Assembly (NCBI RefSeq): GCF_029269825.1
Contig: NZ_JARJHU010000001.1
Coordinates: forward strand, 1,069,327 to 1,133,326
Reading direction: 5' to 3'
DNA length: 64,000 bases
Source: Pedobacter sp. JY14-1
GTDB taxonomy: Bacteria; Bacteroidota; Bacteroidia; Sphingobacteriales; Sphingobacteriaceae
Positions 45,116 through 55,100 of the stretch are shown one piece after another. Both the position numbers and the translations under genes were made by a program. The notes under the pieces are model-generated. The model saw only the letters and a program-made list of their open reading frames with translations. It did not search any database and had not been told where the DNA came from. Position 1 is the stretch's first letter. Each line of letters starts with the position of its first letter.

Positions 45116-47014
45116 CTATTTCTGAGCCCACCAGAGGGGGGTCAGGATGGCGTCCGCACCATTGAGTGCCGACACCGCTTGTGCGTATCCTTTGCTGTTT
45201 GTATTTTGCAGGCTTGAAGGATACTTTAAACGTTGTGGCAGAAACTTCACGCTTGCCGTATTTACAGTAGATTCCGTAAGACCGGGAAGTGTATTAATGC
45301 TTTGCTCCACTACCGGGTTCTCAAAGAAAGGCAATCCAAGTCTGCGGTGATCGTTCCAGGTTTCCAATGGCAACCATGGGGTTTGTGCAATGAACTTCTG
45401 GGTAATGATCTTGGTCAGCTGGTCGTTGCGAACAGTCCCGTTCTTATAAAGATCATTTTTCGGATAGTTAACCGTCAGAGAACCTGCAGTGCCGGTCATA
45501 CCATCTTCATAATTCATTAAACGTGGCCCCGGTTCTGTAGTATGTGTCCAGCTTACTGATGTACCGACTTTATTATAGTCTGTTGAAGTCAGGTAGCTCC
45601 CCAGTGAAAGTCCCCAGTATTCAAAACTCTTGGTAATGCCTGTCTCATAAGCTGTCTGTGCGCTGACAGGACTGTTCCAGTTACGTACCGCGGCTTCAGC
45701 AAGCAAGAAGTAAGTTTCCCAGGCACCGAAGAAAAGTCTTTTCTGGGTACTGTTCCTGAACTGCATATTGATGCGTGGCATGGTACCTCCATAGTTTAAA
45801 GGCTCATTCAAGGCGTCCTTGACACCCCAATTGCCATCTGTTCTTGTATTCCAGGTATATTTCGCATCGATTGCTTTGGCGACCGATCCATCTGCATTTT
45901 TCAGGTTGCGAACAGTAACGATATCGTAATTGCCGTTTTGCTTCGGATAATTAGCGTTCGTCACATCTCCGGGAATACTGAACAGCAGATAAGCGCGCGG
46001 ATCTATCGCATAAGGCAGGCCGTTAAACCAGTATCCGGCAGAAGGGTCGTTGGTTTTAGTACTGAACTGGTCCGGATAGCGTTGTCCCAGCCAGTTTGCC
46101 GGTTTGACGTATGCAGCCAGGTCAGGACGCAGGTCGGCAGATTTGATACCGCCCAGTCCGGTGAACAAGTTATTTAAGGTTGAAGACAGTGGCTGTGTGT
46201 CCCATGAGCGGCTCATTACACCGGTCAGGGCATCCCATCCATCTTTTTCCTGTACCTGGAAATTGTCGGTATTATCAGTGATAAAGTCATTTGTCGCTGC
46301 TGCAGCCTCAAATTCGGTTTTCGCCTTACCGGCATCGACCTCGGAAAGCCTCATAGATAAACGCAAACGCAGTGAATTGGCATACTTACGCCATTTTGCA
46401 TAATTATACTGATATGCGGGATCGAGTTTTTTAAGATTTTCATCTGGAAGCATAGAAATATCAAGTTTCGAGCTTGCGTCCTTCAGTTCGTCCAGTATGT
46501 AGTAGTAAACAGTTTTTACATCACTAAAATCCGGGTTAATTCCTTCGAACCCCTTGACAGGGATCGGACCAAAGTTATCAGACATTTCACTCATCAGATA
46601 AGCCCTCCAGATACGGGCGACCTGGATAAGGTTGGGCGTGTAAGTCTTTGCCGTTCCAGCGGCGATCTGCTTCTCGCCGATCTGAATGGCAGTGTTGGCC
46701 ATGTTGAGCCAGCCAGATACCTGGTCATAATAGGCACCGATCCAGCCATCATTATAAGAACCTACAGAAATGACGCCTCCGTCGTAGTCAGCGGCCTGGT
46801 GGCCTGCCGGCTTCCAGTAAAGTACGAAGGAACGTTCTGCAACATCCGGATTCATCTGGGCTGAGATAATGGAGTTGTTCAGGAAGTATTCGACTTGCAC
46901 CTGATCTTCATTGGCCTTCAAAGGGTCTACAGTCAGTTCATCGAATTTCTTACATGAGGCCAGCGCTACCGTTGCAGCAAGCAGGACACATGATTTTTTG
47001 AATATATTTTTCAT
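45116..47014 (-). CDS. SusD/RagB-like nutrient-binding lipoprotein (SusD-like_2 type)
   Basis: 632 residues, with a lipoprotein signal ending VALASC (Cys20). The sequence runs KKFDELTVDPLKAN, NNSIISAQMNPDVAE, ARIWRAYLMSEMSDNFGPIPV and YAKWRKYANSLRLRLSMRL. This is the larger SusD-like_2 subtype, in which the ANSLRLRLAMR motif is typical, rather than the classical SusD at 26043. These proteins bind glycans or peptides on the surface with their SusC partner, encoded 17 nt upstream. No hydrolase is attached to this pair, so the ligand is unknown. Confidence 0.93.
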   Translation of the reverse strand: MKNIFKKSCVLLAATVALASCKKFDELTVDPLKANEDQVQVEYFLNNSIISAQMNPDVAERSFVLYWKPAGHQAADYDGGVISVGSYNDGWIGAYYDQVSGWLNMANTAIQIGEKQIAAGTAKTYTPNLIQVARIWRAYLMSEMSDNFGPIPVKGFEGINPDFSDVKTVYYYILDELKDASSKLDISMLPDENLKKLDPAYQYNYAKWRKYANSLRLRLSMRLSEVDAGKAKTEFEAAAATNDFITDNTDNFQVQEKDGWDALTGVMSRSWDTQPLSSTLNNLFTGLGGIKSADLRPDLAAYVKPANWLGQRYPDQFSTKTNDPSAGYWFNGLPYAIDPRAYLLFSIPGDVTNANYPKQNGNYDIVTVRNLKNADGSVAKAIDAKYTWNTRTDGNWGVKDALNEPLNYGGTMPRINMQFRNSTQKRLFFGAWETYFLLAEAAVRNWNSPVSAQTAYETGITKSFEYWGLSLGSYLTSTDYNKVGTSVSWTHTTEPGPRLMNYEDGMTGTAGSLTVNYPKNDLYKNGTVRNDQLTKIITQKFIAQTPWLPLETWNDHRRLGLPFFENPVVEQSINTLPGLTESTVNTASVKFLPQRLKYPSSLQNTNSKGYAQAVSALNGADAILTPLWWAQK

Positions 47015-47031
47015 CTTAACAGTGAATAAGA

Positions 47032-50000
47032 TTAAAAGCCTAAAGTTAAATTGAACAGGAAGGTACGGGTAGTAGGCGCACTTGAGTTTTCAAAGCCTGT
47101 AGCATTTCCGCCCACGGCATATACTGACTCTGGGTCAAGTCCGTTCATGTGGCTGGTGATCAGCCATACGTTATTGCAGGATACGCCAATTTTTGCACGC
47201 TGGATCGGTGTGCGGGCGAGAAACTTCGGAGATAGGTTATAACTCAGGTTAACATTTCTCAGACGGATATTAGTCGCGTCATACAGGTTGGCTTCGGTAA
47301 TCCCCTGATTATTGGCACCTGCAACCGTTTGCCAGTATCTTTGCGGAGAAACAGCAGTAGTATTTTTCTCATAGGCGCCGGTTGTCGTATTCAAAATATA
47401 ACCGTCTACCACAAAATTGTCCCTGGCGCCATTGACCACAGTCTTGCTGGAAGTTCCGTCAGACTGCATCGAAGCCAGCGTACCGGAAAAGATCTTTCCT
47501 CCGAAACGACCGTCGACTAGGAAGGACAAGTTGAAACCCTTATAGGTAAAGGTATTCGTAATCCCCGCAAGTGCATTGGCCTGCTGATTGCCTAATCGTG
47601 AGCGGTCGGAAGACACCATGGGTAAACCATCTGAATTCAGGAGGATCTGTCCCGCATGTTCTCCGCTGGGTACGCGTTGGAAAGTAGTACCGTAGATTTC
47701 ACCGTAACGTTGTCCGACTTTTGCATTTACCTGTACGTCATCAAATCCGCCCAAAGGATAAATATCCAGGTCGTCCGTAAGGTATTCCAGCGTGTTGTTG
47801 TTGCGGGAGAAATTTGCGGAAGCATGCCAGCCAAAGGCATTTTCGTTACGCAGGATATCAGCATCCAGTACCAGCTCGATACCTTTGTTCTGGATGTTTC
47901 CTGCATTAATGATCTTACGTTTGTAACCGCTGAGGGGGTCGAGTGAAATCTCAATCAGCTGATTGGTCGCATTTGATTTGTAAAGTGACACGTCCAGTCC
48001 CAGGCGGCTGTTGAGGAACCTGAATTCTGCACCAACCTCATAATTCTTGATCAACTCGTTAACGACATCGGGATTGAACAATATATCATTACGTCCGGCA
48101 GTAGTATTGCCATTAGGATCTTTACCGATCTGGTAGGTGTTGTACAACCTGTAAGGGTCCATATCGTTACCCACTGTGGCGAAAGAAGCCCTTACCTTAC
48201 CATAGGTAAACCATGAAGGCAGTGTCTTGCCCATCCGTGTCAGCATTTCGCTGAATACGTAAGAGGCGCTCACTGAAGGATACAGGTATGAACGGTTGCC
48301 TGCGGCAAGTGCCGAGCTCCAGTCATTCCTCAGTGTACCGTCGAGGAACAGGTAACCATCCCAGTTTATCTGCAAGGTACCGTAAACGGAGTTAATTTTT
48401 TTATTGGCAGACACCTGCGAAACGGTAGGATTATTCTTCCCGTTGTTCAGCAGGAACAGATCGGGTACGACAAGTTCTCCGGAGTTTGCGCCCAGAATGT
48501 TGTTTTTCTGGTTCATCAGGTTGCCACCCAAGCTAAATGCACCGCCAAGTTTATCAATCAGGTTGTCTTTACGACCGGAAAGTAAAGCACTGAAGTTAGT
48601 TTCGGTAAAAGTTTGTTTGCTCAAACTGTAGGAACCGTTTGGAGTTGCGCGGCCACCTGAATAAAGCTTGCCTTCAACTGTAGTAGTATAGTTATCCACT
48701 CCGCCTTTCACTTCTGCATCCAGCCAGCTATTGAATTTATATTTCAAAGACCCCGTCATGATATAGCGATTACGTACATCGCTGTTCAGGTTGTTGTCCT
48801 TTGCCCAATAGGGATTATAGGTGTTGCCAGTAGGCTGATACCAGATCATCTTGCCGTCGGCATCGGTCGTATTTTTAAGCTGGGTAATATCAACAGACCT
48901 TGGCAGTGAATATAACGTCGCGAATACGTTGTTGATGTTTGCGCCATTGTTCGGCCTATTCTCCGCCAGGGAATTATTGAACTGGATCTTCGTATCTGTA
49001 GTCCAGCGGTCATCTTTACCAAATGTAGTTATTGCCCTGGCCATCAGGTTATTCCTGTGCAAAGAGGTGCCGGGGATAATGCTTTTATCGTCCAGTCGGT
49101 TATATGAGGTGTACACTGACGTCTTGCCTAACATCTGCTGAAAGTTTACACTCTGGTTTGAGGTAATGCCTTGTTCCGCATAGTTGCCAATGTTGTCATA
49201 AGTTCGGAGGCCTAGTTGCTGGCCATCCCAGCTTTCCAGCACCTGGCCTTCTGCCTTCGGCCCCCAGCTCAGTGAAGAGGTTTTCTCGAAAGCACCGTTG
49301 GTACCCTGTCCAAATAAATCCTGGGTTTTAGGTGTCGTAAAGATACGCTCCAAGCCGACAGTAGAAGAAATGGTGATGCCCAGGCCTTTCTGTGCCTTTC
49401 CACTCTTTGTGGTGATCATGATGACACCATTACCTGCTCTGGAGCCATATAATGCAGCCGCTGAAGGCCCCTTTAGTATAGATACACTTTCGATATCATC
49501 GGGATTGATGTCTCCCAGGCCATTACCCATATCTGTAGCAGGGTTGTAATAGTCGTTGTTTAACTGACCGTTAGTCGTATTGATCGCTCCCGTAAAGTTC
49601 GAAATCGGTACTCCGTCCACAACAATCAGTGGTTGGTTATCGCCGGTCAGCGAGTTGTTGCCCCTTAGGGTAATCCTGGAAGAACCTGCAGGACCGTTGC
49701 TTGATCTGGTGATCTGCAAACCCGCTACCTTACCGGAAAGCGCATTTACGAGGTTAGGCTCACGCGCCTCGGACAGCGTCTCACCCTTTACCTCCTGCAC
49801 AGCGTAGCCCAGTGACTTTTTCTCCCTTTTGATACCAAGTGCCGTCACTACTACCTCCCCTAACTGGTTGGCGTCGTCTTCCAGCGTAACATTTATAGTC
49901 GAGGATTCGCCTACGGTAACTTCCTTGGCAGCCAGGCCGATAGACGTGAAAGTAAGTACTGAACCGGGCTTTACGGAAAGACTGAATTTCCCGCTTGCAT

Positions 50001-50166
50001 CTGTGGAAGTCCCGTTGCGCGTGCCTTTTTCGGTCACGCTGACCCCGGGTATCGGCTGCCCCGCCTTTTCTGTCACCGTGCCGGTAACAGTTTTTTGTGC
50101 ATAAGCGGTTACTGCCATCAATGTAAATAGCATAACGCCCAAACACCTAAAATAGATCTGTTTCAT
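47032..50166 (-). CDS. SusC/RagA family TonB-linked outer-membrane transporter
   Basis: 1044 residues with signal peptide (1-23, ending AYAQ). A carboxypeptidase-D-like domain comes first (VTGTVTEKAGQPIPGVSVTEKGTRNG), then LGEVVVTALGIKREKKSLGYAVQ and a plug with NLVNALSGKVAGLQI, RGNNSLTGDNQPLIVVDGVP and the SusC signature DDIESVSILKGPSAAALYGSRAG. The barrel ends FLFNLTLGF. It has 1044 residues and the LGIKREKKSLGY variant common in non-polysaccharide SusC proteins. It follows the ROK regulator by 57 nt and precedes its SusD. Confidence 0.95.
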   Translation of the reverse strand: MKQIYFRCLGVMLFTLMAVTAYAQKTVTGTVTEKAGQPIPGVSVTEKGTRNGTSTDASGKFSLSVKPGSVLTFTSIGLAAKEVTVGESSTINVTLEDDANQLGEVVVTALGIKREKKSLGYAVQEVKGETLSEAREPNLVNALSGKVAGLQITRSSNGPAGSSRITLRGNNSLTGDNQPLIVVDGVPISNFTGAINTTNGQLNNDYYNPATDMGNGLGDINPDDIESVSILKGPSAAALYGSRAGNGVIMITTKSGKAQKGLGITISSTVGLERIFTTPKTQDLFGQGTNGAFEKTSSLSWGPKAEGQVLESWDGQQLGLRTYDNIGNYAEQGITSNQSVNFQQMLGKTSVYTSYNRLDDKSIIPGTSLHRNNLMARAITTFGKDDRWTTDTKIQFNNSLAENRPNNGANINNVFATLYSLPRSVDITQLKNTTDADGKMIWYQPTGNTYNPYWAKDNNLNSDVRNRYIMTGSLKYKFNSWLDAEVKGGVDNYTTTVEGKLYSGGRATPNGSYSLSKQTFTETNFSALLSGRKDNLIDKLGGAFSLGGNLMNQKNNILGANSGELVVPDLFLLNNGKNNPTVSQVSANKKINSVYGTLQINWDGYLFLDGTLRNDWSSALAAGNRSYLYPSVSASYVFSEMLTRMGKTLPSWFTYGKVRASFATVGNDMDPYRLYNTYQIGKDPNGNTTAGRNDILFNPDVVNELIKNYEVGAEFRFLNSRLGLDVSLYKSNATNQLIEISLDPLSGYKRKIINAGNIQNKGIELVLDADILRNENAFGWHASANFSRNNNTLEYLTDDLDIYPLGGFDDVQVNAKVGQRYGEIYGTTFQRVPSGEHAGQILLNSDGLPMVSSDRSRLGNQQANALAGITNTFTYKGFNLSFLVDGRFGGKIFSGTLASMQSDGTSSKTVVNGARDNFVVDGYILNTTTGAYEKNTTAVSPQRYWQTVAGANNQGITEANLYDATNIRLRNVNLSYNLSPKFLARTPIQRAKIGVSCNNVWLITSHMNGLDPESVYAVGGNATGFENSSAPTTRTFLFNLTLGF

Positions 50167-50223
50167 TTTTTTGATGATTAAGTGGTTAACGGTTAGTTCT
50201 GATAATTATTTAGGTTATGATGA

Positions 50224-51414
50224 TTATTTATAATGGCAATGTTCCATCACGAGAATGGCCGCCCCAAGCAATTCAGATTCTGAAGCCAGTGCAGATATCC
50301 TGATCTCAGTGTCTTCCGCCAGTCTTGGAATACAAAACTCATGTATTGCCTGGTCAACCGGGGCCATCAGTATCCTCCCTGCCCTGGCACCTCTGCCACT
50401 CAGTATGATCTGTTTTGGATTAATGATATGGATAAGCGTCGCGATACCCTTTCCAACCAGGAAAGCAGCCTCTGAAAGCAAGGACACAGCCAGCGGATCT
50501 CCAGCTTTTGCAGCATCCAGTAAATGGTCTCCCGGAAGCTTGGTGTCATCCCTGAAAAGGTGCTCCATGCTGGAACTGGTTCCCTGAGCCATTTTCTCTT
50601 TTGCCCGTTCTACCAGCACCAGCAGCGATGCATCCACTTCAAGACATCCCCGCTTTCCGCATGAGCATAGTTTATTGCTTTGTGATAAGGGAATGTGACT
50701 GAATTCTCCGGCCAGGCCGCTATGACCGCGAAACAGCTGCCCATGAATGATCATACCCAGGCCAATTCCCCATCCTATATTGACCACCAGGACGTCTTTC
50801 TGCCCTTTGCCCACGCCAAATTTGTGCTCCGCAAGTGCGATGACCGTCGAATCGTTGTCGATAAATACCGGTAAGCCGATCTCCTTGTTCAGATGGTCAC
50901 GAAGACTCACGTCCTCCCCTGTTTTAAAGAACGTATGGTTAATACCCTTTTCGGTATCCATAAATCCAGGCATACCGATACCCACTCCCAGAAAAGACTC
51001 TTTTGCAATACCAGATGAAGCAATATGCTGGTTTATGAAACGGACAAGTTGCTGAAGTGCATCCTTATCTTCAGCCAGCTTCAGGCTGATCATTTTCACA
51101 GGTGCCTGAGCCTGGTTGAACTGATCGTAAATAACAATCTGAACCGCAAGCTGGTCTACGGCGACAGCTACAATGTAGCGCTTTTGCTCCGAATTCAGCA
51201 AAAAAGCTACAGGCCTTCTTCCACCAGTGGAAGGTGCCAGGCCATGTTCAACGACAAATCCCTCTGCCGACAGGTCATTTACTATACTGGTTACCAGCGG
51301 CAGGCTTTTTCTGCAAAGCACACTTAGCTCTGTCAGTGTAAGCATCTTATGATAATAAAGCTGTCTGATGACATCCTTTCTGAGTTCCCGGTTTTTTTGG
51401 CGTATGACGGTCAA
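50224..51414 (-). CDS. ROK family transcriptional regulator/sugar kinase homologue
   Basis: 396 residues. An N-terminal helix-turn-helix (about 10-60; LTELSVLCRKSLPLVTSIVNDL) is followed by a ROK domain: the phosphate-binding NIGWGIGLGMIIHGQ, the histidine of GHSGLAGEFSHIPL, and zinc cysteines CSCGKRGCLEV. This is the NagC/XylR-type arrangement. It starts with TTG at 51414; no ATG precedes it in frame, and the HTH begins right after. An 8-bp palindrome (TTGATCAA, 51429-51436) overlaps its promoter, fitting autoregulation. It probably controls the SusCD genes directly downstream in response to a sugar. Confidence 0.9.
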   Translation of the reverse strand: MTVIRQKNRELRKDVIRQLYYHKMLTLTELSVLCRKSLPLVTSIVNDLSAEGFVVEHGLAPSTGGRRPVAFLLNSEQKRYIVAVAVDQLAVQIVIYDQFNQAQAPVKMISLKLAEDKDALQQLVRFINQHIASSGIAKESFLGVGIGMPGFMDTEKGINHTFFKTGEDVSLRDHLNKEIGLPVFIDNDSTVIALAEHKFGVGKGQKDVLVVNIGWGIGLGMIIHGQLFRGHSGLAGEFSHIPLSQSNKLCSCGKRGCLEVDASLLVLVERAKEKMAQGTSSSMEHLFRDDTKLPGDHLLDAAKAGDPLAVSLLSEAAFLVGKGIATLIHIINPKQIILSGRGARAGRILMAPVDQAIHEFCIPRLAEDTEIRISALASESELLGAAILVMEHCHYK

Positions 51415-51428
51415 AGTGTAAAATTTGG

Positions 51429-51441
51429 TTGATCAAACTTA
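51429..51441 (-). promoter_or_regulatory. ROK gene promoter with overlapping palindrome
   Basis: On the minus strand an exact -7 element TAAGTTTG (51441-51434) lies 19 nt before the TTG start. The palindrome TTGATCAA (51429-51436) overlaps it and would block RNA polymerase if bound. Confidence 0.5.
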
Positions 51442-51523
51442 ATTATATTTTTATAAAAACTTATTAACTTTTTAATTTTTTTTAAAAGTAACATCCACTT
51501 TACAAAGAACATCTGAAACTGGC

Positions 51524-51559
51524 AAAAAAAAAGAGGCTGTCCTGATTAGGACAACCTCT
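51524..51559 (-). terminator. terminator of the parA-lepB operon
   Basis: Stem AGAGGTTGTCCT/AGGACAGCCTCT (minus strand, one G-U-type mismatch) with a 4-nt loop, followed by a 9-T run. It starts 31 nt after the lepB stop. Confidence 0.88.
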
Positions 51560-51589
51560 CAATACCTTTTAGGTAAAGCTTCTTCGGGA

Positions 51590-52792
51590 TTAGTGAATAC
51601 CTTTAAGCAGCCGGCTCCACCTGATCTTACTGAAGAATGATCCGTTCGTATCAAAGCTCATCCAGATGAATAATGCCTTGCCTACAATATGGTCCTCTGG
51701 TACAAAGCCCCAGTATCTGGAATCCAGTGAGTTATGCCGGTTATCGCCCATCATCCAATAATAATCCATCTGGAAAGTATAAGCTGTGGCAGGCTTCCCG
51801 TTAATGAGCCATCCATTACCCGATCTCTCCAGCTTATTGCCTTCGTAAATGCGGATACATCGCTCATATAACGGCATTGTGGCACTGTCAAGTCTCACTG
51901 TCCAGCCCTTTTTCGGAATGATGATCGGCCCAAAGTTATCTACGTTCCAGGACCTGCTGACATCAAACGGAAAAATATCCGGATCGGCTTCTCCCGCCGG
52001 CCTGTAAAGAGGATGGACCGATTTCACAAAATCCATTTTTCCGACCTTATCCATCATCTCTTCTGTCCCGTTGAATGAAAACATCGTTGGGGACAACTGA
52101 TTAATGTCTTCCTGCATATTAAAACCAAGGTCCTCAAATGCACCAAAGTTTATATCCGTAGTCTTGAACTCTACCTGATAAGTGAAGTTACCCGTGGCTT
52201 TGAGCTTTTCAGGCTTACCGTTTACAGAGACCAGGCCCGCCGTCATACTCACCGTATCTCCGGGAATACCTATACACCGCTTAATATAATTTTCGCGTTT
52301 ATCCACAGGACGGCTGATGACGGTATAGTTGGAATTAACCGCTCCCCAGCCGGCGTGTCTTACCAGCTGATAATAATCTGCATCCTGCTGTTCCAGTGCA
52401 ACAGTGTCGCCCTGAGGGTAGTTGAAGACAACAACATCATTGTTTTTGATCTGTGACAGCCCGGGAAGCCGCCGGTATTTCCATTGCACGCCGTCCCAAT
52501 ACGCCTTAGTACCCGTAACCGGCATGGTATGATGTGCAAACGGAAACGCTATGGGAGTCATGGGTACACGAGCGCCGTAATTTACCTTACTTACGAAAAG
52601 GAAATCACCAATGAGCAGCGAACGCTCCATAGAACCTGTGGGGATGGTGTATGCCTCTATAAAGAACACCCGGATCACAGTAGCGGCAACTACTGCAAAA
52701 ATGATCGCATCTACCCATTCACGGCTTTTGCTCTTTTTCTTTTCAGGCGCTTTGCCGTTGCCCTTGTCCTTTTTCCAAAACTTCCAATTCAT
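51590..52792 (-). CDS. lepB: signal peptidase I LepB
   Basis: 400 residues, long for the family, with one N-terminal membrane helix (about 27-45). The catalytic Ser54 lies in TIPTGSMERSLLIGD, and the general-base Lys171 in YIKRCIGIPGD. The C-terminal box GDNRHNSLDSRYWGFVP is intact. Between them is an insertion of about 150 residues (about 185-330), as usual in Bacteroidota. It removes signal peptides on the periplasmic side. It is the last gene of the parA-parB-DUF5683-dapB-lepB operon, 6 nt after dapB. Confidence 0.96.
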   Translation of the reverse strand: MNWKFWKKDKGNGKAPEKKKSKSREWVDAIIFAVVAATVIRVFFIEAYTIPTGSMERSLLIGDFLFVSKVNYGARVPMTPIAFPFAHHTMPVTGTKAYWDGVQWKYRRLPGLSQIKNNDVVVFNYPQGDTVALEQQDADYYQLVRHAGWGAVNSNYTVISRPVDKRENYIKRCIGIPGDTVSMTAGLVSVNGKPEKLKATGNFTYQVEFKTTDINFGAFEDLGFNMQEDINQLSPTMFSFNGTEEMMDKVGKMDFVKSVHPLYRPAGEADPDIFPFDVSRSWNVDNFGPIIIPKKGWTVRLDSATMPLYERCIRIYEGNKLERSGNGWLINGKPATAYTFQMDYYWMMGDNRHNSLDSRYWGFVPEDHIVGKALFIWMSFDTNGSFFSKIRWSRLLKGIH

Positions 52793-52798
52793 CTTTAA

Positions 52799-53542
52799 TT
52801 ATTTAAAATTAAATATATCAGTAATGTTGTAAAAACCCTGCCTCTTTTCCAGCCATTCGGCTGCAAACACGGCACCGAGCGCAAAGCCCGAACGGTTATG
52901 TGCCGTATGCTTAAACTCAATCTCATCGACCTCGGAACTGTAAAGCACCGTATGCGTACCCGGAATATTCTCCATACGAAGCGATTCGATCAGCAACTGC
53001 TCCTTTTTCAGCACCTCTTCTTCCGCAGGCGTCCCGGCCAGCACATTTACCCATTCGCTCTTCCTGTCTACATTGGCAATGATATCTTCTGCGATCGTCA
53101 TCGCCGTGCCACTCGGTGAGTCCAGCTTCTGCGTGTGATGGATCTCTTCGACCTGCACCTCATAGGCTGGGTAGTCGTTCATCAGCTTTGCAAGTATCCT
53201 GTTCACATGAAAGAATATATTCACCCCGATACTGAAGTTAGACCCGTACAACAGCGCATTGTTACTAAGCAGGCATTCATTCTTTACCTCCTGTAAACGG
53301 CCATACCAGCCGGTAGTGCCGACCACAATAGGCAGATTAGCCTCAAAACAAGCATATATATTCTCAACTGCCGAGTCAGGCGTACTGAAATCGATAGCTA
53401 CATCAGCCTTCCTCAGGTTACTTTCAGTCAGGTCCTCCCGGTTATCGATATTGATCTTCAATACAATTTCATGCCCTCTTTCCAGAGCAATGCGCTCAAT
53501 GATCTGGCCCATTTTACCATAGCCAAGCAATACAATCTTCAT
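52799..53542 (-). CDS. dapB: 4-hydroxy-tetrahydrodipicolinate reductase DapB
   Basis: 247 residues. The NAD(P)-binding glycine motif LGYGKMG (6-12), DFSTPD (51-56), VGTTGW (74-79) and the catalytic EIHHTQKLDSPSGTA (His135/His136, Lys139) are all present. It acts in the diaminopimelate/lysine pathway in the cytoplasm. The order lepB-dapB-DUF5683-parBA is conserved in Sphingobacteriia. The spacing to DUF5683 is 2 nt, so it is in one transcript. Confidence 0.97.
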   Translation of the reverse strand: MKIVLLGYGKMGQIIERIALERGHEIVLKINIDNREDLTESNLRKADVAIDFSTPDSAVENIYACFEANLPIVVGTTGWYGRLQEVKNECLLSNNALLYGSNFSIGVNIFFHVNRILAKLMNDYPAYEVQVEEIHHTQKLDSPSGTAMTIAEDIIANVDRKSEWVNVLAGTPAEEEVLKKEQLLIESLRMENIPGTHTVLYSSEVDEIEFKHTAHNRSGFALGAVFAAEWLEKRQGFYNITDIFNFK

Positions 53543-53544
53543 AT

Positions 53545-54174
53545 TTAAAATTTAAGGGTAAGTTTAATGCCCGGAACGGGCTGGTTATAACCGTACATCA
53601 TATCCGTGCGCACCAGCCCCGGTGTCACCTTAATGCTTGCGATATCGTCTACATTGAAATATTTAAGGCGGGCGTCTATATAAGCCTCAATAATATTAAT
53701 CAGATATATACCCACATAGGAGAAGATAATCACCTCCTTGTTCCGCTCAAAGGTATCTTTAGCCCGGATCAGGCCATCGTCCTGGCGGTTTGCCAAAGGT
53801 CCAGGGCTCGCCTCGCCATGCTGTGCCCGGTACTTTAACTCATCTAATACCAGATTATAATTCCTGTTGTTGTCAATATAGGAAAGGGTAAGGAGAGTAG
53901 CTCCCGTATAAATCGCTGCAACCTTGGCCAGGCGATAAACAGTTACCCCATTGCCAAGCTGGCCCATGCCCGGCAGGATCATCGACCTGAAGGCCGCCCG
54001 TCTTCCCGCAATCTTACCGGGATTAACATAAGCGGGACGCTTCTTTACCGTATCCGCAGTCTTAACCACTACTGCATCTTTGGCAATTGAATCCTTTGGA
54101 ACGGTCACCACTTCCTGCGCCTTTAAGCCAAAGACGCTAAGTACCAACACTACCGATAGCAAAAAGCCGCGCAT
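53545..54174 (-). CDS. DUF5683 domain membrane protein
   Basis: 209 residues with signal peptide (1-19). After a charged linker the DUF5683 core starts AAFRSMILPGMGQLGNG, a P-G-x-G-Q motif seen in this family. Two hydrophobic helices follow (about 83-100 and 147-165) with YIDNNRNYN and YIDARLKYFNVDD. Its ATG overlaps the parB stop by one base. Function is unknown. The conserved location between parB and dapB in Bacteroidota suggests an envelope role. Confidence 0.88.
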   Translation of the reverse strand: MRGFLLSVVLVLSVFGLKAQEVVTVPKDSIAKDAVVVKTADTVKKRPAYVNPGKIAGRRAAFRSMILPGMGQLGNGVTVYRLAKVAAIYTGATLLTLSYIDNNRNYNLVLDELKYRAQHGEASPGPLANRQDDGLIRAKDTFERNKEVIIFSYVGIYLINIIEAYIDARLKYFNVDDIASIKVTPGLVRTDMMYGYNQPVPGIKLTLKF

Positions 54175-55091
54175 TACCAGTCCAATAGTCCTAAGATACG
54201 GTTCAGGTCCTCTTCAGATACGAAAGGAATCTCTATGGCACCTTTCCCGTTTTCATTGACTTTCAGTTTTACTCTGGTCGCAAATTTGGCTGTAAGGTCA
54301 CGCTGCAGCTTCTGAACTTCAAAGGCAGGGCCTTGCACTTCTTTTCTGCGGGCAGGCTTCAACTCGACGCTGTTGATACTTCGTACCAGCTCCTCTACCT
54401 TACGTACCGACAAACCCTTTTCTATGATCTCATCGTGGATATAGAGTTGCTTATCCGGCTGGTCCACATTGATCAGCGCGCGGGCATGCCCCATGGAGAT
54501 TTTACCGTCCCGTATAGATACCTGTATCACCGGAGGTAATTTTAAAAGACGAAGATAATTGGTCACTGTAGTGCGGTTCTTGCCTACACGCTCCCCGAGT
54601 TGCTCCTGCTTCAGACTGCACTCATCGATCATCCGCTGAAAACTCAGCGCCACTTCAATCGCGTTCAGGTTTTCCCGCTGTATGTTCTCGATCAGTGCCA
54701 TTTCCAGCATCTGCTGGTCGTCCGCCATGCGGATATACGCCGGGATCCGCGTCAACCCGGCCAGCTTAGAGGCCCTTAATCTGCGTTCACCCGAGATCAG
54801 CTGATACTTTCCATCTGTATGTTTTCTAACGGTGATCGGCTGTATCAGTCCCTGCACCTTAATGGATTCCGACAGCTCGTTAAGCGCAACCTGGTCAAAC
54901 TCTGTCCTTGGCTGGAATGGGTTCGTCTGAACGTCACTGATATTGACCTCTCCGATCACATTGCCTGCAGACTCCTTCTTTATCTCGGCAGCCGGTACGG
55001 CCCCGTTCTTCGGCTGGTTTACGGCATCAGAGTCATCCAGTAGCGCGCTCAATCCCTTACCCAAACCTGTTTTTCGCTGAAAAGACGTCAT
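54174..55091 (-). CDS. parB: chromosome-partitioning protein ParB
   Basis: 305 residues. N-terminal RKTGLGKGLSALLDD is the ParA-interacting end. The ParB/Srx CTPase domain has TNPFQPRTEFD, ELSESIKVQGLIQPITVR and GERRLRASKLAG. An HTH follows (LGERVGKNRTTVTNYLRLLKLP), then the C-terminal dimerisation segment. ParB loads on parS as a CTP clamp. No canonical parS (TGTTTCACGTGAAACA) was seen in the window. It lies 9 nt after parA. Confidence 0.97.
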   Translation of the reverse strand: MTSFQRKTGLGKGLSALLDDSDAVNQPKNGAVPAAEIKKESAGNVIGEVNISDVQTNPFQPRTEFDQVALNELSESIKVQGLIQPITVRKHTDGKYQLISGERRLRASKLAGLTRIPAYIRMADDQQMLEMALIENIQRENLNAIEVALSFQRMIDECSLKQEQLGERVGKNRTTVTNYLRLLKLPPVIQVSIRDGKISMGHARALINVDQPDKQLYIHDEIIEKGLSVRKVEELVRSINSVELKPARRKEVQGPAFEVQKLQRDLTAKFATRVKLKVNENGKGAIEIPFVSEEDLNRILGLLDW

Positions 55092-55100
55092 TATATCCGA

